Assembly: GCA_947504045.1 (NCBI GenBank) | Contig: CANNFY010000001.1 | Span: forward strand, 1,302,001 to 1,366,000 | Direction of reading: 5' to 3' | Length of the DNA stretch: 64,000 nt | From: an uncultured Maribacter sp. | GTDB lineage: Bacteria; Bacteroidota; Bacteroidia; Flavobacteriales; Flavobacteriaceae | Shown here: one piece after another, positions 33,473-43,006 of the stretch | Layout of the letters: every line of letters starts with the position of its first letter | Numbering within the stretch: position 1 is the first letter of the stretch | Program-made: the position numbers and the translations under genes | The notes under the pieces: generated by a model | Databases searched by the model: none | Seen by the model: only the letters and a program-made list of their open reading frames with translations | Told to the model about the DNA's origin: nothing

Positions 33473-34789
33473 TTATTTTTTAAGTTTTTCATAAGCATCT
33501 ATAACAGCACTATGAGAAACGGTATTATTTTTAAAATGATTAATTATAGCTTCTTTTTCAGTTTCTGTTGCACCTAGTTGGTTTAGAATATTAAGAAGGT
33601 GCATTTTCATGTGTCCTTCTTGTATTCCTGTAGTAACTAAAGAGCTTATAGCACCAAAGTTTTGAGCTAAACCAGCTACAGCAACAATTTGCATAAGTTC
33701 TTTGGCGTTTGGTTTTTGTAGTATTTCAAAAGCTAATTTTACTAAAGGGTGTAAATTAGTTAGACCACCAATGGTACCTAAGGCAAGCGGTATTTCTATC
33801 CAAAATTTAAAAATATTATTTTCTATAGTGGCATGTGTTAAGCTAGTATAAGTTCCGTCTTTTGCAGCATAAGCATGTACACCTGCCTCTATAGCTCTAA
33901 AATCGTTTCCGGTTGCTAAAACAACTGCATCTACCCCGTTCATAATACCTTTGTTATGTGTAACGGCTCTATAGGTTTCTACTTTTGCAATAGCAACTGC
34001 TTGTACCATTTTATTAGCAAAATCTTTAGCATCTATATTTTTGCTTAATTTTAAATCGTTTACAGGGCAACTTACTTCTGCTTTTACTAGGCAATTAGGA
34101 GTGTAATTAGAAAGTATACTCATTACTACTTCTATATTTTTTTCCTCCGTAGAAAATAATTCAAATTTTTGTGCTTCTCTTTTTAAGGTGGTTGCAAATT
34201 GTTCTAGGCAACTATTTATAAAATTTGCTCCCATTGCATCCATTGTTTCAAAGGTGCAATGTAGTTGGTAGTAGTTTTTTAAATGTTCAGTTTTATTTTT
34301 TAATTCTATAGTAGAAATTCCACCGCCTCTTTTTTTCATATTCTTAGTTAAAGAAGCAGAGTCGGAAAGCAGTATAGGGTGTACGTAAGTAAAGAATTTT
34401 TGTAATTTACTATCGTCACCAGTATACATAAAATGTACCTGACCTATTTTTTCTGTACCAATAATAGTTGTTTTAAAACCACCACGATCTAACCAAAATT
34501 TTGCAGCTTTACTGGCAGCAGCAACAACAGAACTTTCTTCAATAACCATTGGTATAGATAATAACCTGTTATTTATTAAAAAATTAGGAGCAACTCCTAA
34601 TGGTAAATAAAAGTTAGATATGGTATTTTCTATAAACTCGTCATGTAGTTTTTGTAGCTGAGTATCCGTATTCCAATACTTAGAAAGTATTTTTTTGGTA
34701 GCTTTTGGGTGCTGGGTATATTTTGTTGCAATCCAGTCTATTTTTTCTGCTTTTGTAAGCTTAGAAAAACCTGAAATAGGCTCAATCAT
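33473..34789 (-). CDS. Hydroxymethylglutaryl-CoA reductase, class II
   Basis: A 438-residue enzyme interconverting HMG-CoA and mevalonate. Class II (bacterial, often called degradative) signatures include the N-terminal FSKLTKAEKIDWI, MVIEESSVVAAASKAAKFW (about 81-99), FETMDAMGANFINSCLEQ, THNKGIMNGVDAVVLATGNDFRAIEAG-type catalytic Lys/Asp segments, and a C-terminal flap with the catalytic His (NNTVSHSAVIDAY). Class II enzymes also serve anabolism in bacteria without the MEP pathway. Pairing with a GYDIA kinase argues for isoprenoid synthesis here. Confidence 0.92.
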   Translation of the reverse strand: MIEPISGFSKLTKAEKIDWIATKYTQHPKATKKILSKYWNTDTQLQKLHDEFIENTISNFYLPLGVAPNFLINNRLLSIPMVIEESSVVAAASKAAKFWLDRGGFKTTIIGTEKIGQVHFMYTGDDSKLQKFFTYVHPILLSDSASLTKNMKKRGGGISTIELKNKTEHLKNYYQLHCTFETMDAMGANFINSCLEQFATTLKREAQKFELFSTEEKNIEVVMSILSNYTPNCLVKAEVSCPVNDLKLSKNIDAKDFANKMVQAVAIAKVETYRAVTHNKGIMNGVDAVVLATGNDFRAIEAGVHAYAAKDGTYTSLTHATIENNIFKFWIEIPLALGTIGGLTNLHPLVKLAFEILQKPNAKELMQIVAVAGLAQNFGAISSLVTTGIQEGHMKMHLLNILNQLGATETEKEAIINHFKNNTVSHSAVIDAYEKLKK

Positions 34790-34987
34790 AAGTATCTTTA
34801 TTTCAATTTAAATGTAGTTGTAAAAAAACTATTAAAACACTGGTAAATATAAGGATTATGCGAATAGGTAGGCGGAAATTTATAGAACCCTTTTTTAACC
34901 TTTTTTTTAGACACATTTTTTCTCTAAAATGCCATTTTTAGTAAAATTATTAGTAAACTTGATAGATTTAACAAAATAGAAATATTC

Positions 34988-37216
34988 ATGAAGAAATCTT
35001 ACATTTTCACCCTTTTTGTAGTTGGTTTTTTACAACTAATAGTAGCACAAAATAAAACTATAACTGTAGAAGAAATTTATCAGGGGGAATTTAGAACAGA
35101 AGGTATGGATGTACTTCGTTCTTTAAAAAATGGAAAACAGTATACCGTACTTAATTTTGACCGTAACACAAGATCTACTTCAATAGATACGTATGATTAT
35201 AATACTTTAGAAAAAGTAGAGACAATAGTTTCGTCTACAGATTTAAAAGATGTAGCCTATTTTACATCATATGAGTTTAGTGCAGATGAATCTAAAATTA
35301 TTTTAGCTACAGATTTAGAGTCAATTTACAGACATTCTGCTTTAGGGATTTATTTTATTTATGATATTGCTAGCAAGAAAATTATAAAAATTGCAGATTA
35401 TAAAATACAAGAACCATCTTTATCTCCTAATGGTAAACAAGTTGCTTATGTAAAAGACAATAACATTTTTCTGTTAGATATTGCATCAAATACCACTACA
35501 CAAATAACTACAGATGGCGAGAAAAATAAGATTATTAATGGTATAACAGATTGGGTTTATGAAGAAGAATTTGCCTTTGTAAGAGCTTTTGAATGGAATG
35601 CCGATGGTTCTAAAATTGCTTTTCTTCGTTTTGATGAGAGTAATGTACCAGAGTTTTCTATGGATGTATATGGCTCTGCCTTATACCAAAGTCAAGAAGT
35701 GTTTAAATATCCAAAAGCAGGAGAGACTAATGCTACAGTTTCTTTGCACATGTTTGATGTTAAATCTAATAATATAACAAAGGTAAATCTTAATAATCCG
35801 TACTATATACCACGTATTAAATGGATGAATAACGCAAATTACCTAAGTGTACAAACCTTAAATCGCCATCAAAACAAATTACAATTACTAGCTGTTAATG
35901 CTAAAAAAAATGTAGCTGAAGTTTTATTAGAAGAAACAGATGCTGCGTATATAGATATTAAAGATGATCTTACCTTTTTAGCTGATGATAGTTTTATTTG
36001 GACAAGTGAAAAAGATGGATGGAACCATATTTACCTTTATAACGACTCTGGTAAATTAATTAACCAAATAACAAAAGGAAATTGGGAAGTAACAAATTAT
36101 TATGGTTATGACCAAAATGAGGATAGAGTTTACTATCAATCTACAGAAAACGGATCAATAAATCGTGGTATATATAGTGTAGATAGTAGCGGAAGTGATA
36201 AAAAAGAATTATCGGCATTAGAGGGTAATAATTCAGGAGATTTTAGTGCAAATTTCACCTATTACATAAACACTTATTCTAGTGCTACAACGCCTCCAAA
36301 GTATACATTGCACAATGCATTAAGTGGAGAAAAATTAAAAGATATAAAAGATAATACGGCGCTTTTAAACAAATTAAAAAATTATAAGTTAAGTTCAAAA
36401 GAGTTTTCTACTATTGCTATTAATGGGAATGACCTTAATATGTATATGATAAAACCATTAGATTTTGATGCAACTAAACAATACCCTATGATTATGTATC
36501 AATATAGTGGGCCAGGTTCTCAAAATGTTTCAAATAGTTGGATGAGAGCAAATGATTATTGGCACCAAAAATTAGTTTCAGAAGGGTATGTTGTTGTTTG
36601 TGTAGATGGTAGAGGAACTGGTTATAAAGGAAGAGATTTTAAAAAAGTTACTCAAAAAGAACTAGGAAAATTTGAAGTGCAAGATCAAATAGCTGCGGCA
36701 GAAAAATTAAGCGAATTACCTTATATAGATGAAAATAGAACGGGTATTTGGGGCTGGAGTTACGGAGGCTTTATGTCTACCAACTGTATCTTAAAAGGGA
36801 ATGATGTTTTTGAAACTGCAATAGCAGTTGCACCAGTAACATCATGGCGTTTTTATGATACTATTTATACAGAGCGCTATATGCAAACACCACAAGAAAA
36901 TGCAAGTGGCTACGATGAAAACTCTCCATTAAATTACCCAGAAAGATTAAAAGGAGATTATTTATTAGTACATGGTTCAGGAGATGACAATGTGCATTTG
37001 CAAAATACCATGCGTATGGCAGAAGCATTAATACAAGCCAATAAGCAGTTTGAATGGTCTGTGTACCCAGATAAAAATCATGGTATATACGGTGGTAACA
37101 CAAGAATACATTTGTATAATAAAATGACTAATTTTTGGAATAAGAATTTAAGAGATAAACCAAGAGCTACTAAAAAAGAAAAGCCTATTAAAACATCAAT
37201 TAAGGTTAAAGGATAA
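34988..37216 (+). CDS. Dipeptidyl peptidase IV, S9 family
   Basis: A 742-residue exported serine peptidase releasing X-Pro or X-Ala dipeptides from peptide N-termini. It has a signal peptide (FTLFVVGFLQLIVAQ), an eight-bladed DPPIV propeller (about 40-480) including the substrate-binding double glutamate in DWVYEEEFAF, and an alpha/beta-hydrolase domain. The triad is S591 (GWSYGGF), D666 (HGSGDDNVH) and H698 (DKNHGIYGG). Length is normal. The next gene is a proton-coupled di/tripeptide transporter 50 bases downstream, so products may be taken up directly. An 11-base C tract lies between them. Confidence 0.95.
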   Translation: MKKSYIFTLFVVGFLQLIVAQNKTITVEEIYQGEFRTEGMDVLRSLKNGKQYTVLNFDRNTRSTSIDTYDYNTLEKVETIVSSTDLKDVAYFTSYEFSADESKIILATDLESIYRHSALGIYFIYDIASKKIIKIADYKIQEPSLSPNGKQVAYVKDNNIFLLDIASNTTTQITTDGEKNKIINGITDWVYEEEFAFVRAFEWNADGSKIAFLRFDESNVPEFSMDVYGSALYQSQEVFKYPKAGETNATVSLHMFDVKSNNITKVNLNNPYYIPRIKWMNNANYLSVQTLNRHQNKLQLLAVNAKKNVAEVLLEETDAAYIDIKDDLTFLADDSFIWTSEKDGWNHIYLYNDSGKLINQITKGNWEVTNYYGYDQNEDRVYYQSTENGSINRGIYSVDSSGSDKKELSALEGNNSGDFSANFTYYINTYSSATTPPKYTLHNALSGEKLKDIKDNTALLNKLKNYKLSSKEFSTIAINGNDLNMYMIKPLDFDATKQYPMIMYQYSGPGSQNVSNSWMRANDYWHQKLVSEGYVVVCVDGRGTGYKGRDFKKVTQKELGKFEVQDQIAAAEKLSELPYIDENRTGIWGWSYGGFMSTNCILKGNDVFETAIAVAPVTSWRFYDTIYTERYMQTPQENASGYDENSPLNYPERLKGDYLLVHGSGDDNVHLQNTMRMAEALIQANKQFEWSVYPDKNHGIYGGNTRIHLYNKMTNFWNKNLRDKPRATKKEKPIKTSIKVKG

Positions 37217-37225
37217 GCTATATAA

Positions 37226-37236
37226 CCCCCCCCCCC
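37226..37236 (+). repeat. Homopolymer tract of 11 C in the DPP IV-POT transporter gap
   Basis: Eleven consecutive C residues in an otherwise AT-rich intergenic stretch, 10 bases after the peptidase stop and 30 bases before the transporter ATG. Such tracts change length easily by slippage and might alter spacing or transcript continuity; they are also prone to sequencing error. Confidence 0.8.
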
Positions 37237-37266
37237 GATAATAAGTATAAATTAACTAATTAATAT

Positions 37267-38796
37267 ATGTCAGATACTAATAAACAACCACATCAGAAAG
37301 AGCTTTTTGGACATCCTGTAGGCTTATATGTTTTATTTTTTACGGAAACTTGGGAACGTTTTTCTTACTATGGTATGCGTGCTTTATTGGTATTATACAT
37401 GACTGCACAAACTATGCAAGCCAATGGACAAAGTGGTTTTGGCTGGTTAGAAAATGAAGCTTTAGCTCTATATGGTTGGTATACCATGTTGGTATACATA
37501 ATGAGTATTCCAGGAGGGTTCATTGCAGATAGGTATATTGGTCAAAAAAAAGCAGTAACTATTGGGGCTATTTTACTTACTATAGGACATGGGGTACTTG
37601 CTATAGATGCTATGTGGGCATATTATACTGGATTAGGTTTTGTAATTCTTGGTGTTGGTATGTTAAAGCCAAACATATCTACCATGGTAGGAGGTTTATA
37701 CGCACAAAATGATATTCGTAGAGATAAAGGTTTTAGTATATTTTATGTTGGTATTAATTTAGGTTCTTTTTTAGCTTCCTTATCTGTTGGTTTGGTAGCA
37801 AAAGAATATGGTTGGCATGCTGGCTTTGGGTTAGCAGGCATAGGAATGTTTTTAGGGTTAATAGTATATTTATACGGGCAACGATACTTGGTGCATGTAG
37901 GTAATGCGCCAACGGAAGAAGAAAAGTCTGAAGACATTAGTATAGGACAACTTCTAGGGCAGCTTTTTAAGGCACCTAAACATTTAGCACTTGTAATTGC
38001 AATTATTGTTTATGCTGTTTATGCCGGATTTAATTATGATGGCGCTGACAGCTGGGGTTATACAGCATTATATACTTTTATAGCTGTAGTAACTGGTATA
38101 ATGATGATGATTTATAAAAATTTAAATGGAAAAATAGAAAAAGACAGGTTTATAGTTTTGCTTTTGTCTTTATTAATTATAATTGTTTTTTGGGGATGTT
38201 TTGAGCAAATGGGAGGTTTGATGAATTTGTACGCAGAACAAAAAACAAATCGCGATTTTTTTGGTTGGGAGGTTCCTGCGGCATGGTTTCAAGCAGCTAA
38301 TCCTTGTTTTATTATATTATTTGCTGTGGTAATTGCTAATATTTGGGCAAAAAGAAAGTTTAAAAATAAAGAGGCTGGCTCTCTTTTTAAAATGGCAGTA
38401 GGAGTAATTATTATGGGCTTAGGGTTTATGTTTATGGTATTTGCATCTATGGAGTACCAAGCAAACGGAAGCTCTGCTATGTATTGGTTAATTTTAGCCT
38501 ATTTTTTTCATACCACAGGAGAGTTATGTTTGTCTCCAGTATCGTTATCTTTCTTTACAAAATTAGCACCTGCACGTTATATGGCATTAATGATGGGGGT
38601 ATATTGGGCAGCAACAGGATTAGGTAATAAAGTAGCAGGAGTAATAGGAGAAAGCTCTTCTAAAGCAGGAGAATTAAATATTTTTGGCGGGCTCTTTATT
38701 TTTGCCGTTGCTTTTGGAATTTTAGTAATATTAATAATGAAGCCTTTAAAAAGGCTTACTCATGGAGCAGAAGATAAAGAAGTACAACTGCAATAG
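37267..38796 (+). CDS. POT/PTR2 family proton-coupled peptide transporter
   Basis: A 509-residue inner-membrane MFS transporter with 12-14 helices importing di- and tripeptides with protons. The POT signature ETWERFSYYGMRALLVLYM (26-44) contains the ExxER motif. The second family motif appears as FSIFYVGINLGSFLASLS, and the seventh-helix region has FEQMGGLMNLYAEQ. The gene follows DPP IV, which makes suitable dipeptides, so the two look like a peptide-scavenging unit. No defect is visible. Confidence 0.93.
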   Translation: MSDTNKQPHQKELFGHPVGLYVLFFTETWERFSYYGMRALLVLYMTAQTMQANGQSGFGWLENEALALYGWYTMLVYIMSIPGGFIADRYIGQKKAVTIGAILLTIGHGVLAIDAMWAYYTGLGFVILGVGMLKPNISTMVGGLYAQNDIRRDKGFSIFYVGINLGSFLASLSVGLVAKEYGWHAGFGLAGIGMFLGLIVYLYGQRYLVHVGNAPTEEEKSEDISIGQLLGQLFKAPKHLALVIAIIVYAVYAGFNYDGADSWGYTALYTFIAVVTGIMMMIYKNLNGKIEKDRFIVLLLSLLIIIVFWGCFEQMGGLMNLYAEQKTNRDFFGWEVPAAWFQAANPCFIILFAVVIANIWAKRKFKNKEAGSLFKMAVGVIIMGLGFMFMVFASMEYQANGSSAMYWLILAYFFHTTGELCLSPVSLSFFTKLAPARYMALMMGVYWAATGLGNKVAGVIGESSSKAGELNIFGGLFIFAVAFGILVILIMKPLKRLTHGAEDKEVQLQ

Positions 38797-38823
38797 AATT
38801 AAATAAAGAGGATATTTCCTAAT

Positions 38824-40842
38824 TTATTTTAAACAATAAGCTCCCTTTTCACCAGTATAGTGAAAAGGGATTTTTCTTTTATCACAAGTAGCTTTCCATC
38901 TATAAATATAACTTTTGTAATTACTACCATCTGCAATAATTTTTGTTGGCTGAGTAGTATCTAAAAACCTGTCTATATTTATTTTAGGAGAGTTTGTTAG
39001 TAAATAAATTGCAGACTTTTTTGATGGCAGATAAATACCAGTAGAATCAATTATTTTTAAATTTAAACTATTGTATACATAAGAATTTAATAGAGTGCTA
39101 TGTAGTACAGTATCTATTCTTTTTTCCATTTTGTAGTTAGTTAAAGTAGCAGTATTTAATTCTTTTTTAGAAGAAATAACATGTAATTTTTTTCCATTTT
39201 GATGGTAAATAACCGAGTTTCTACTTTCATGTAAAATCCAAGTGTTTTCTTCCCTTTGTAGAATATTGTTTTGGTATAAGTAAAACACTTGCCAGAAGAC
39301 TATACTTACTAAAAAATAACATACCTTTTTAAAGGTAGTTTTACTCAGCATGGTAACAAATAAAATTAGAATACCATAGCTAAGAAAAAGTTGTAATTGG
39401 TTAAATGGTATGTTAGAAAATATAAAGACTTCTTGTTTGGCCACCCACCCAACAATATAATTCATGCAATAAATTATAGTATTATAAAATAGGGCAATAC
39501 TATTTGGTAAGCAATTAAAAAATACCAAGACAATAACAAATATACCAAGCCCCAAAATAACTCCTAAAAAAGGAATAATAAGAAGGTTAGAAATAAAGAA
39601 CAAACTAGGAAATTGATGAAAATAAAAAAGAGAAATAGGAAGTACACCAACCTGTGCGGCAATACTAACAGCAAGTAATTGCCAAATTTTATTTACTATT
39701 ATATTTTTAGGAAACCAAAAACGCTGCAGTTTAGGAAAAATCCAGGCAATAGCAAAAACAGCAGCATAGCTCATTTGAAAACCTACCTGATATAATAAAT
39801 TGGGGTTAATAAATAATAAAATAAAGCCCATAGACAAAGCAAGAATATTAAACGTATTACTAGGTCTATTTAAGTATAAAGCATAAGCAATAAAAGTAAA
39901 CATGGTAGTTGCTCTAATTACCGAAGCACTAAAACCTGATAACAGAGCAAAAGCCCATAAGAGTATAACTAACACTCCTAATTTTATTTTTCTGCCATAA
40001 GGTAAATAGGTTAAAAATTGTAATAGAAACTCTAGAATAAGTAATAAAATACCAATATGTAAACCAGACACAGCTAAAATATGAACCGCTCCGGCTTTTT
40101 TATAGTTATCATAGGTGGTTTTAGAAATATCTTGGCGTTGCCCTAATAAAAGAGCTTCTATAACCGCAAATTCATTTTTTCCAAAAGGAGCTTTTTTCAA
40201 TTTTTTAATTATAAGGTTTCTTATTCTAGAGGAAAAACCATAAAGCGTAGTGCTCCTATTTTTGAGAATAATAATCTCTTTTGTAGAAATATTTATTTGA
40301 TCGTAAACCCCTAAATAATGCATATACTTTTTGTAATTAAACTGGTACGGGTTTACCGATGGTTGTATTTTATTTAATAAAGCTGCTGTTCTTATTTCAT
40401 CATCAATACTTAAAGTAAAGTCGGTAGAGTCTTTACTAATATATACTAGAATTTTACCAGAATAATTTGTGTTGTTTATAGCTTTTACTTTAGCAATATA
40501 CTTTTGGCTATAGGTATTTGGTTTTAAAACTTCGGTAATTTTCAGAGTATAAATTCCCGTAGAATTTTTTTTAGCATAGCTATAGTGCGAATTGTAATTT
40601 AAGGGGGTATTAAGAGCACTTGTTAATAGGCCTAAGCTTATGGTTGTACTAACCATAAAAAAGTTAAAAAGAAAACTCTTTATTTCTGTTTTTATAGTAA
40701 AAAAAGAAACTCCTAAGCCAAGTAAAAAAATACCAGTAAAAATAAAACAGCTATTAATGGTAACTTTTGTATAGGTTCCTATAAGTATTCCTACAACTAA
40801 TAATAGGGTAAGTTTTATAGACGCAAATTTTAAAAGCTGCAT
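38824..40842 (-). CDS. ComEC/Rec2-type competence membrane protein
   Basis: A 672-residue membrane protein. It has two N-terminal helices, an N-terminal OB-fold region (about 95-180), and the ComEC competence core with the diagnostic AVHILAVSGLHIGILL near 252-267 and LWAFALLSGFSASVIRATTMF. Multiple helices follow. The C-terminal part (about 520-672) is the soluble domain, but the metallo-beta-lactamase HxHxDH motif seen in full ComEC proteins is not apparent, as is common in Bacteroidetes. The expected role is transport of single-stranded DNA across the inner membrane. It is downstream of the NlpC/P60 gene (109-base gap). Confidence 0.85.
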   Translation of the reverse strand: MQLLKFASIKLTLLLVVGILIGTYTKVTINSCFIFTGIFLLGLGVSFFTIKTEIKSFLFNFFMVSTTISLGLLTSALNTPLNYNSHYSYAKKNSTGIYTLKITEVLKPNTYSQKYIAKVKAINNTNYSGKILVYISKDSTDFTLSIDDEIRTAALLNKIQPSVNPYQFNYKKYMHYLGVYDQINISTKEIIILKNRSTTLYGFSSRIRNLIIKKLKKAPFGKNEFAVIEALLLGQRQDISKTTYDNYKKAGAVHILAVSGLHIGILLLILEFLLQFLTYLPYGRKIKLGVLVILLWAFALLSGFSASVIRATTMFTFIAYALYLNRPSNTFNILALSMGFILLFINPNLLYQVGFQMSYAAVFAIAWIFPKLQRFWFPKNIIVNKIWQLLAVSIAAQVGVLPISLFYFHQFPSLFFISNLLIIPFLGVILGLGIFVIVLVFFNCLPNSIALFYNTIIYCMNYIVGWVAKQEVFIFSNIPFNQLQLFLSYGILILFVTMLSKTTFKKVCYFLVSIVFWQVFYLYQNNILQREENTWILHESRNSVIYHQNGKKLHVISSKKELNTATLTNYKMEKRIDTVLHSTLLNSYVYNSLNLKIIDSTGIYLPSKKSAIYLLTNSPKINIDRFLDTTQPTKIIADGSNYKSYIYRWKATCDKRKIPFHYTGEKGAYCLK

Positions 40843-40951
40843 AAAAAAGTGTTATGCTTCTAAAATACCGTATTTCAATAATTATATAGGTAATGTGTTG
40901 TTTATTAAAAGTCTAGGGCACCCAAAACGAGGGAGAATCCATCAAAAAATA

Positions 40952-41509
40952 TTATAATATTCTGGTAGCTTTTACAAAGGCGTAATTCCAAAACCCTTCT
41001 CTTAAAGAAGAAACAGTAACTCCTCTAGAGCTAGAGGCGTGTATAAACTTTATTTCATCGTTATCTATAGAAACCACCATACCAACATGGTTTATTCTTT
41101 TACCTTTTTTACTGGTTTTAAAAAATAATAAATCGCCTTTAACAACATCTTTAATTTTAACACGTCTACCTTCATTTGCCATATTGTACGAAACCCTAGG
41201 TAATGTAATATCATGTGCTGCAAAAGAAACATAAAGTAAGCCAGAGCAATCCATTCCTTTTTTAGTAGTGCCTCCAAACTTATACCGTACACCAGAAAAA
41301 GTAAGAGCAGTATTTATAATAGCATCTACTTTAGAATTTTCTTTTGCTACTTTTTTAGCAGGAACCTTATTCGGTATAGGAGTAGTTGGTTTTGGGTCTG
41401 GGGCAACAGAAACTTTATAGGTTTTACTTTTAGTGGTTGTTCTCTTTTTAGAGGTACCGCAACTTCCAAGTAATACAAGTAGAAAAATAATAGAGGCTTT
41501 ACGATACAT
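40952..41509 (-). CDS. NlpC/P60 (C40) peptidase lipoprotein
   Basis: A 185-residue cell-wall endopeptidase anchored as a lipoprotein (LLVLLGSC, Cys 17). After a Thr/Lys/Pro-rich linker (about 20-60), the NlpC/P60 domain shows the catalytic Cys88 in GGTTKKGMDCSGLLYVSF and His141 in RINHVGMVV; the third polar residue is probably His157 in KFIHASS. It cleaves peptide bonds in peptidoglycan stem peptides in the periplasm. It lies 22 bases after lpxB on the same strand. Confidence 0.9.
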   Translation of the reverse strand: MYRKASIIFLLVLLGSCGTSKKRTTTKSKTYKVSVAPDPKPTTPIPNKVPAKKVAKENSKVDAIINTALTFSGVRYKFGGTTKKGMDCSGLLYVSFAAHDITLPRVSYNMANEGRRVKIKDVVKGDLLFFKTSKKGKRINHVGMVVSIDNDEIKFIHASSSRGVTVSSLREGFWNYAFVKATRIL

Positions 41510-41531
41510 GAATAAAAATATATGTATAAAG

Positions 41532-42641
41532 TTAGTTATTTTCTATTAGTAAAGTGGCAGCTTTTAAACTAGCGCCACCACCACCAAGCATACTTTCTAA
41601 TTGTATGTATGCCTTAATTTGGTCCTCTCTATAACTTCCTTTTAAAATTTTTAGTAATTCTTCTTTTAAATTTTTAGTAGTTAAGTTATCCTGTATAAGT
41701 TCTTTAACTACTTCTTTTTTCATAATTAAATTTACCAAAGAAATATACTCTAATGTAATTATACGTTTTGCTATTTGATAAGAAATCCAATTAGCTCTAT
41801 AACAAACCACCTGCGGAACTTTAAATAAAGCAGTTTCTAAAGTTGCAGTACCGCTAGTTACTAAAGCAGCAGTGGCATGCGAAAGTAGGTCGTACGTTTT
41901 ATTACTTACAAAGGCTACATTGGTATTTAGATAAGGTTTGTAAAAATTTAACTCTAAACTAGGTGCGCCTGCAATTACAAACTGGTAAGCTGTAAAAGAG
42001 GAAGTAAGCGAAAGCATTACATCTAGCATTTTTTGTACCTCTTGTTTTCTGCTACCTGGTAATAATGCTATAATTGGTTTAGTAGTGTCTAAATTATTTT
42101 CTTCTCTAAATATACTTTCTTCTGTTTTTGCTCTACTTTCTATGGCATCTAATAATGGGTGGCCAACAAAATGCACAGGAAAATTATGCTTTTCTTCATA
42201 AAATTCTTTTTCAAAAGGGAGTATAACAAACATGTTGTCTATATCTCTTTTAATTTTTTGTATGCGTCCTTCTCTAGAAGCCCATATTTGTGGAGAAATG
42301 TAATAATTGGTTTTAAAGTTATTAGCTTTTGCCCATTTAGCAATACGTAAATTAAAACCAGAATAATCTATAAAAATTAATAAATCAGGATTAAAATTGG
42401 CAATGTCTTTTTTACAAAAAGTTATGTTTTTAAATATTTTATTAAGGTTGGTAAGTACTTCTAAAAACCCCATAAAAGCGAGCTCTTTATAATGCTTTAC
42501 TAAAGTGCCACCAGCCTGTTGCATTAAATTTCCTCCCCAACAACGTATATCTGCATTGGGGTCTTTAATACGCAATGCTTTTATTAGGTTAGAGCCATGC
42601 AAATCTCCAGAGGCTTCCCCAGCTATTATGTAATATTTCAT
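41532..42641 (-). CDS. lpxB: Lipid-A-disaccharide synthase
   Basis: GT19 enzyme condensing UDP-2,3-diacylglucosamine with lipid X to form the lipid A disaccharide at the inner-membrane face. Signatures are YYIIAGEASGDLHGSNLI at the N-terminus, the GFLEVLTNL segment, DLLIFIDYSGFNLRIAKWA, VGHPLLDAIE, IALLPGSRKQEVQKML and VTSGTATLETALFKVPQVVCYR. The 369-residue length is typical. It lies in a minus-strand group with surE upstream. Confidence 0.96.
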   Translation of the reverse strand: MKYYIIAGEASGDLHGSNLIKALRIKDPNADIRCWGGNLMQQAGGTLVKHYKELAFMGFLEVLTNLNKIFKNITFCKKDIANFNPDLLIFIDYSGFNLRIAKWAKANNFKTNYYISPQIWASREGRIQKIKRDIDNMFVILPFEKEFYEEKHNFPVHFVGHPLLDAIESRAKTEESIFREENNLDTTKPIIALLPGSRKQEVQKMLDVMLSLTSSFTAYQFVIAGAPSLELNFYKPYLNTNVAFVSNKTYDLLSHATAALVTSGTATLETALFKVPQVVCYRANWISYQIAKRIITLEYISLVNLIMKKEVVKELIQDNLTTKNLKEELLKILKGSYREDQIKAYIQLESMLGGGGASLKAATLLIENN

Positions 42642-42721
42642 ACTTGTTTTTTCTTTTTAAGAAAATAGTTATTGTTTTTCTAGCATTTTTTAGCTTGAAT
42701 GCTTTTTAAATAGCAATCAAA

Positions 42722-43006
42722 TTAAAAAACTTTATAGTACAATATTGCTAAGGCGGTTATTAAAGTAGCAAGTAAAACACCACGTGCTCTATGGTCTCTT
42801 TTTATTTTTAAAAAACCAAAAAATGCTACTAAATTAAGTATAGCGCCTAAAGCAAGTAAACTTCCAACATGTTCTTGGGCAACTGCAGCATTATAGGTTT
42901 CTACAATTCCAAATTCCGAAAAAATTAGAATATATAAAATAGTACCAGTAGTGTTTGCAATAAGACCTACAATAAAACCGATTAAAATTTCTTTTTTAGT
43001 GTTCAT
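42722..43006 (-). CDS. Small membrane protein of unknown function
   Basis: A 94-residue protein with three predicted membrane helices (LIGFIVGLIANTTGTILYIL, LALGAILNLVAFFGFL, VLLATLITALAILYY). No family name is recognisable. It overlaps the end of surE by 11 bases and precedes lpxB by 80 bases. Its position between surE and lpxB seems typical for flavobacteria, from memory. Confidence 0.75.
   Translation of the reverse strand: MNTKKEILIGFIVGLIANTTGTILYILIFSEFGIVETYNAAVAQEHVGSLLALGAILNLVAFFGFLKIKRDHRARGVLLATLITALAILYYKVF

Noticed and set aside
38801-38829. Imperfect inverted repeat between the POT transporter and comEC as a bidirectional terminator
   Set aside because: The stem is interrupted by mismatches and overlaps the comEC stop region; too weak to call.
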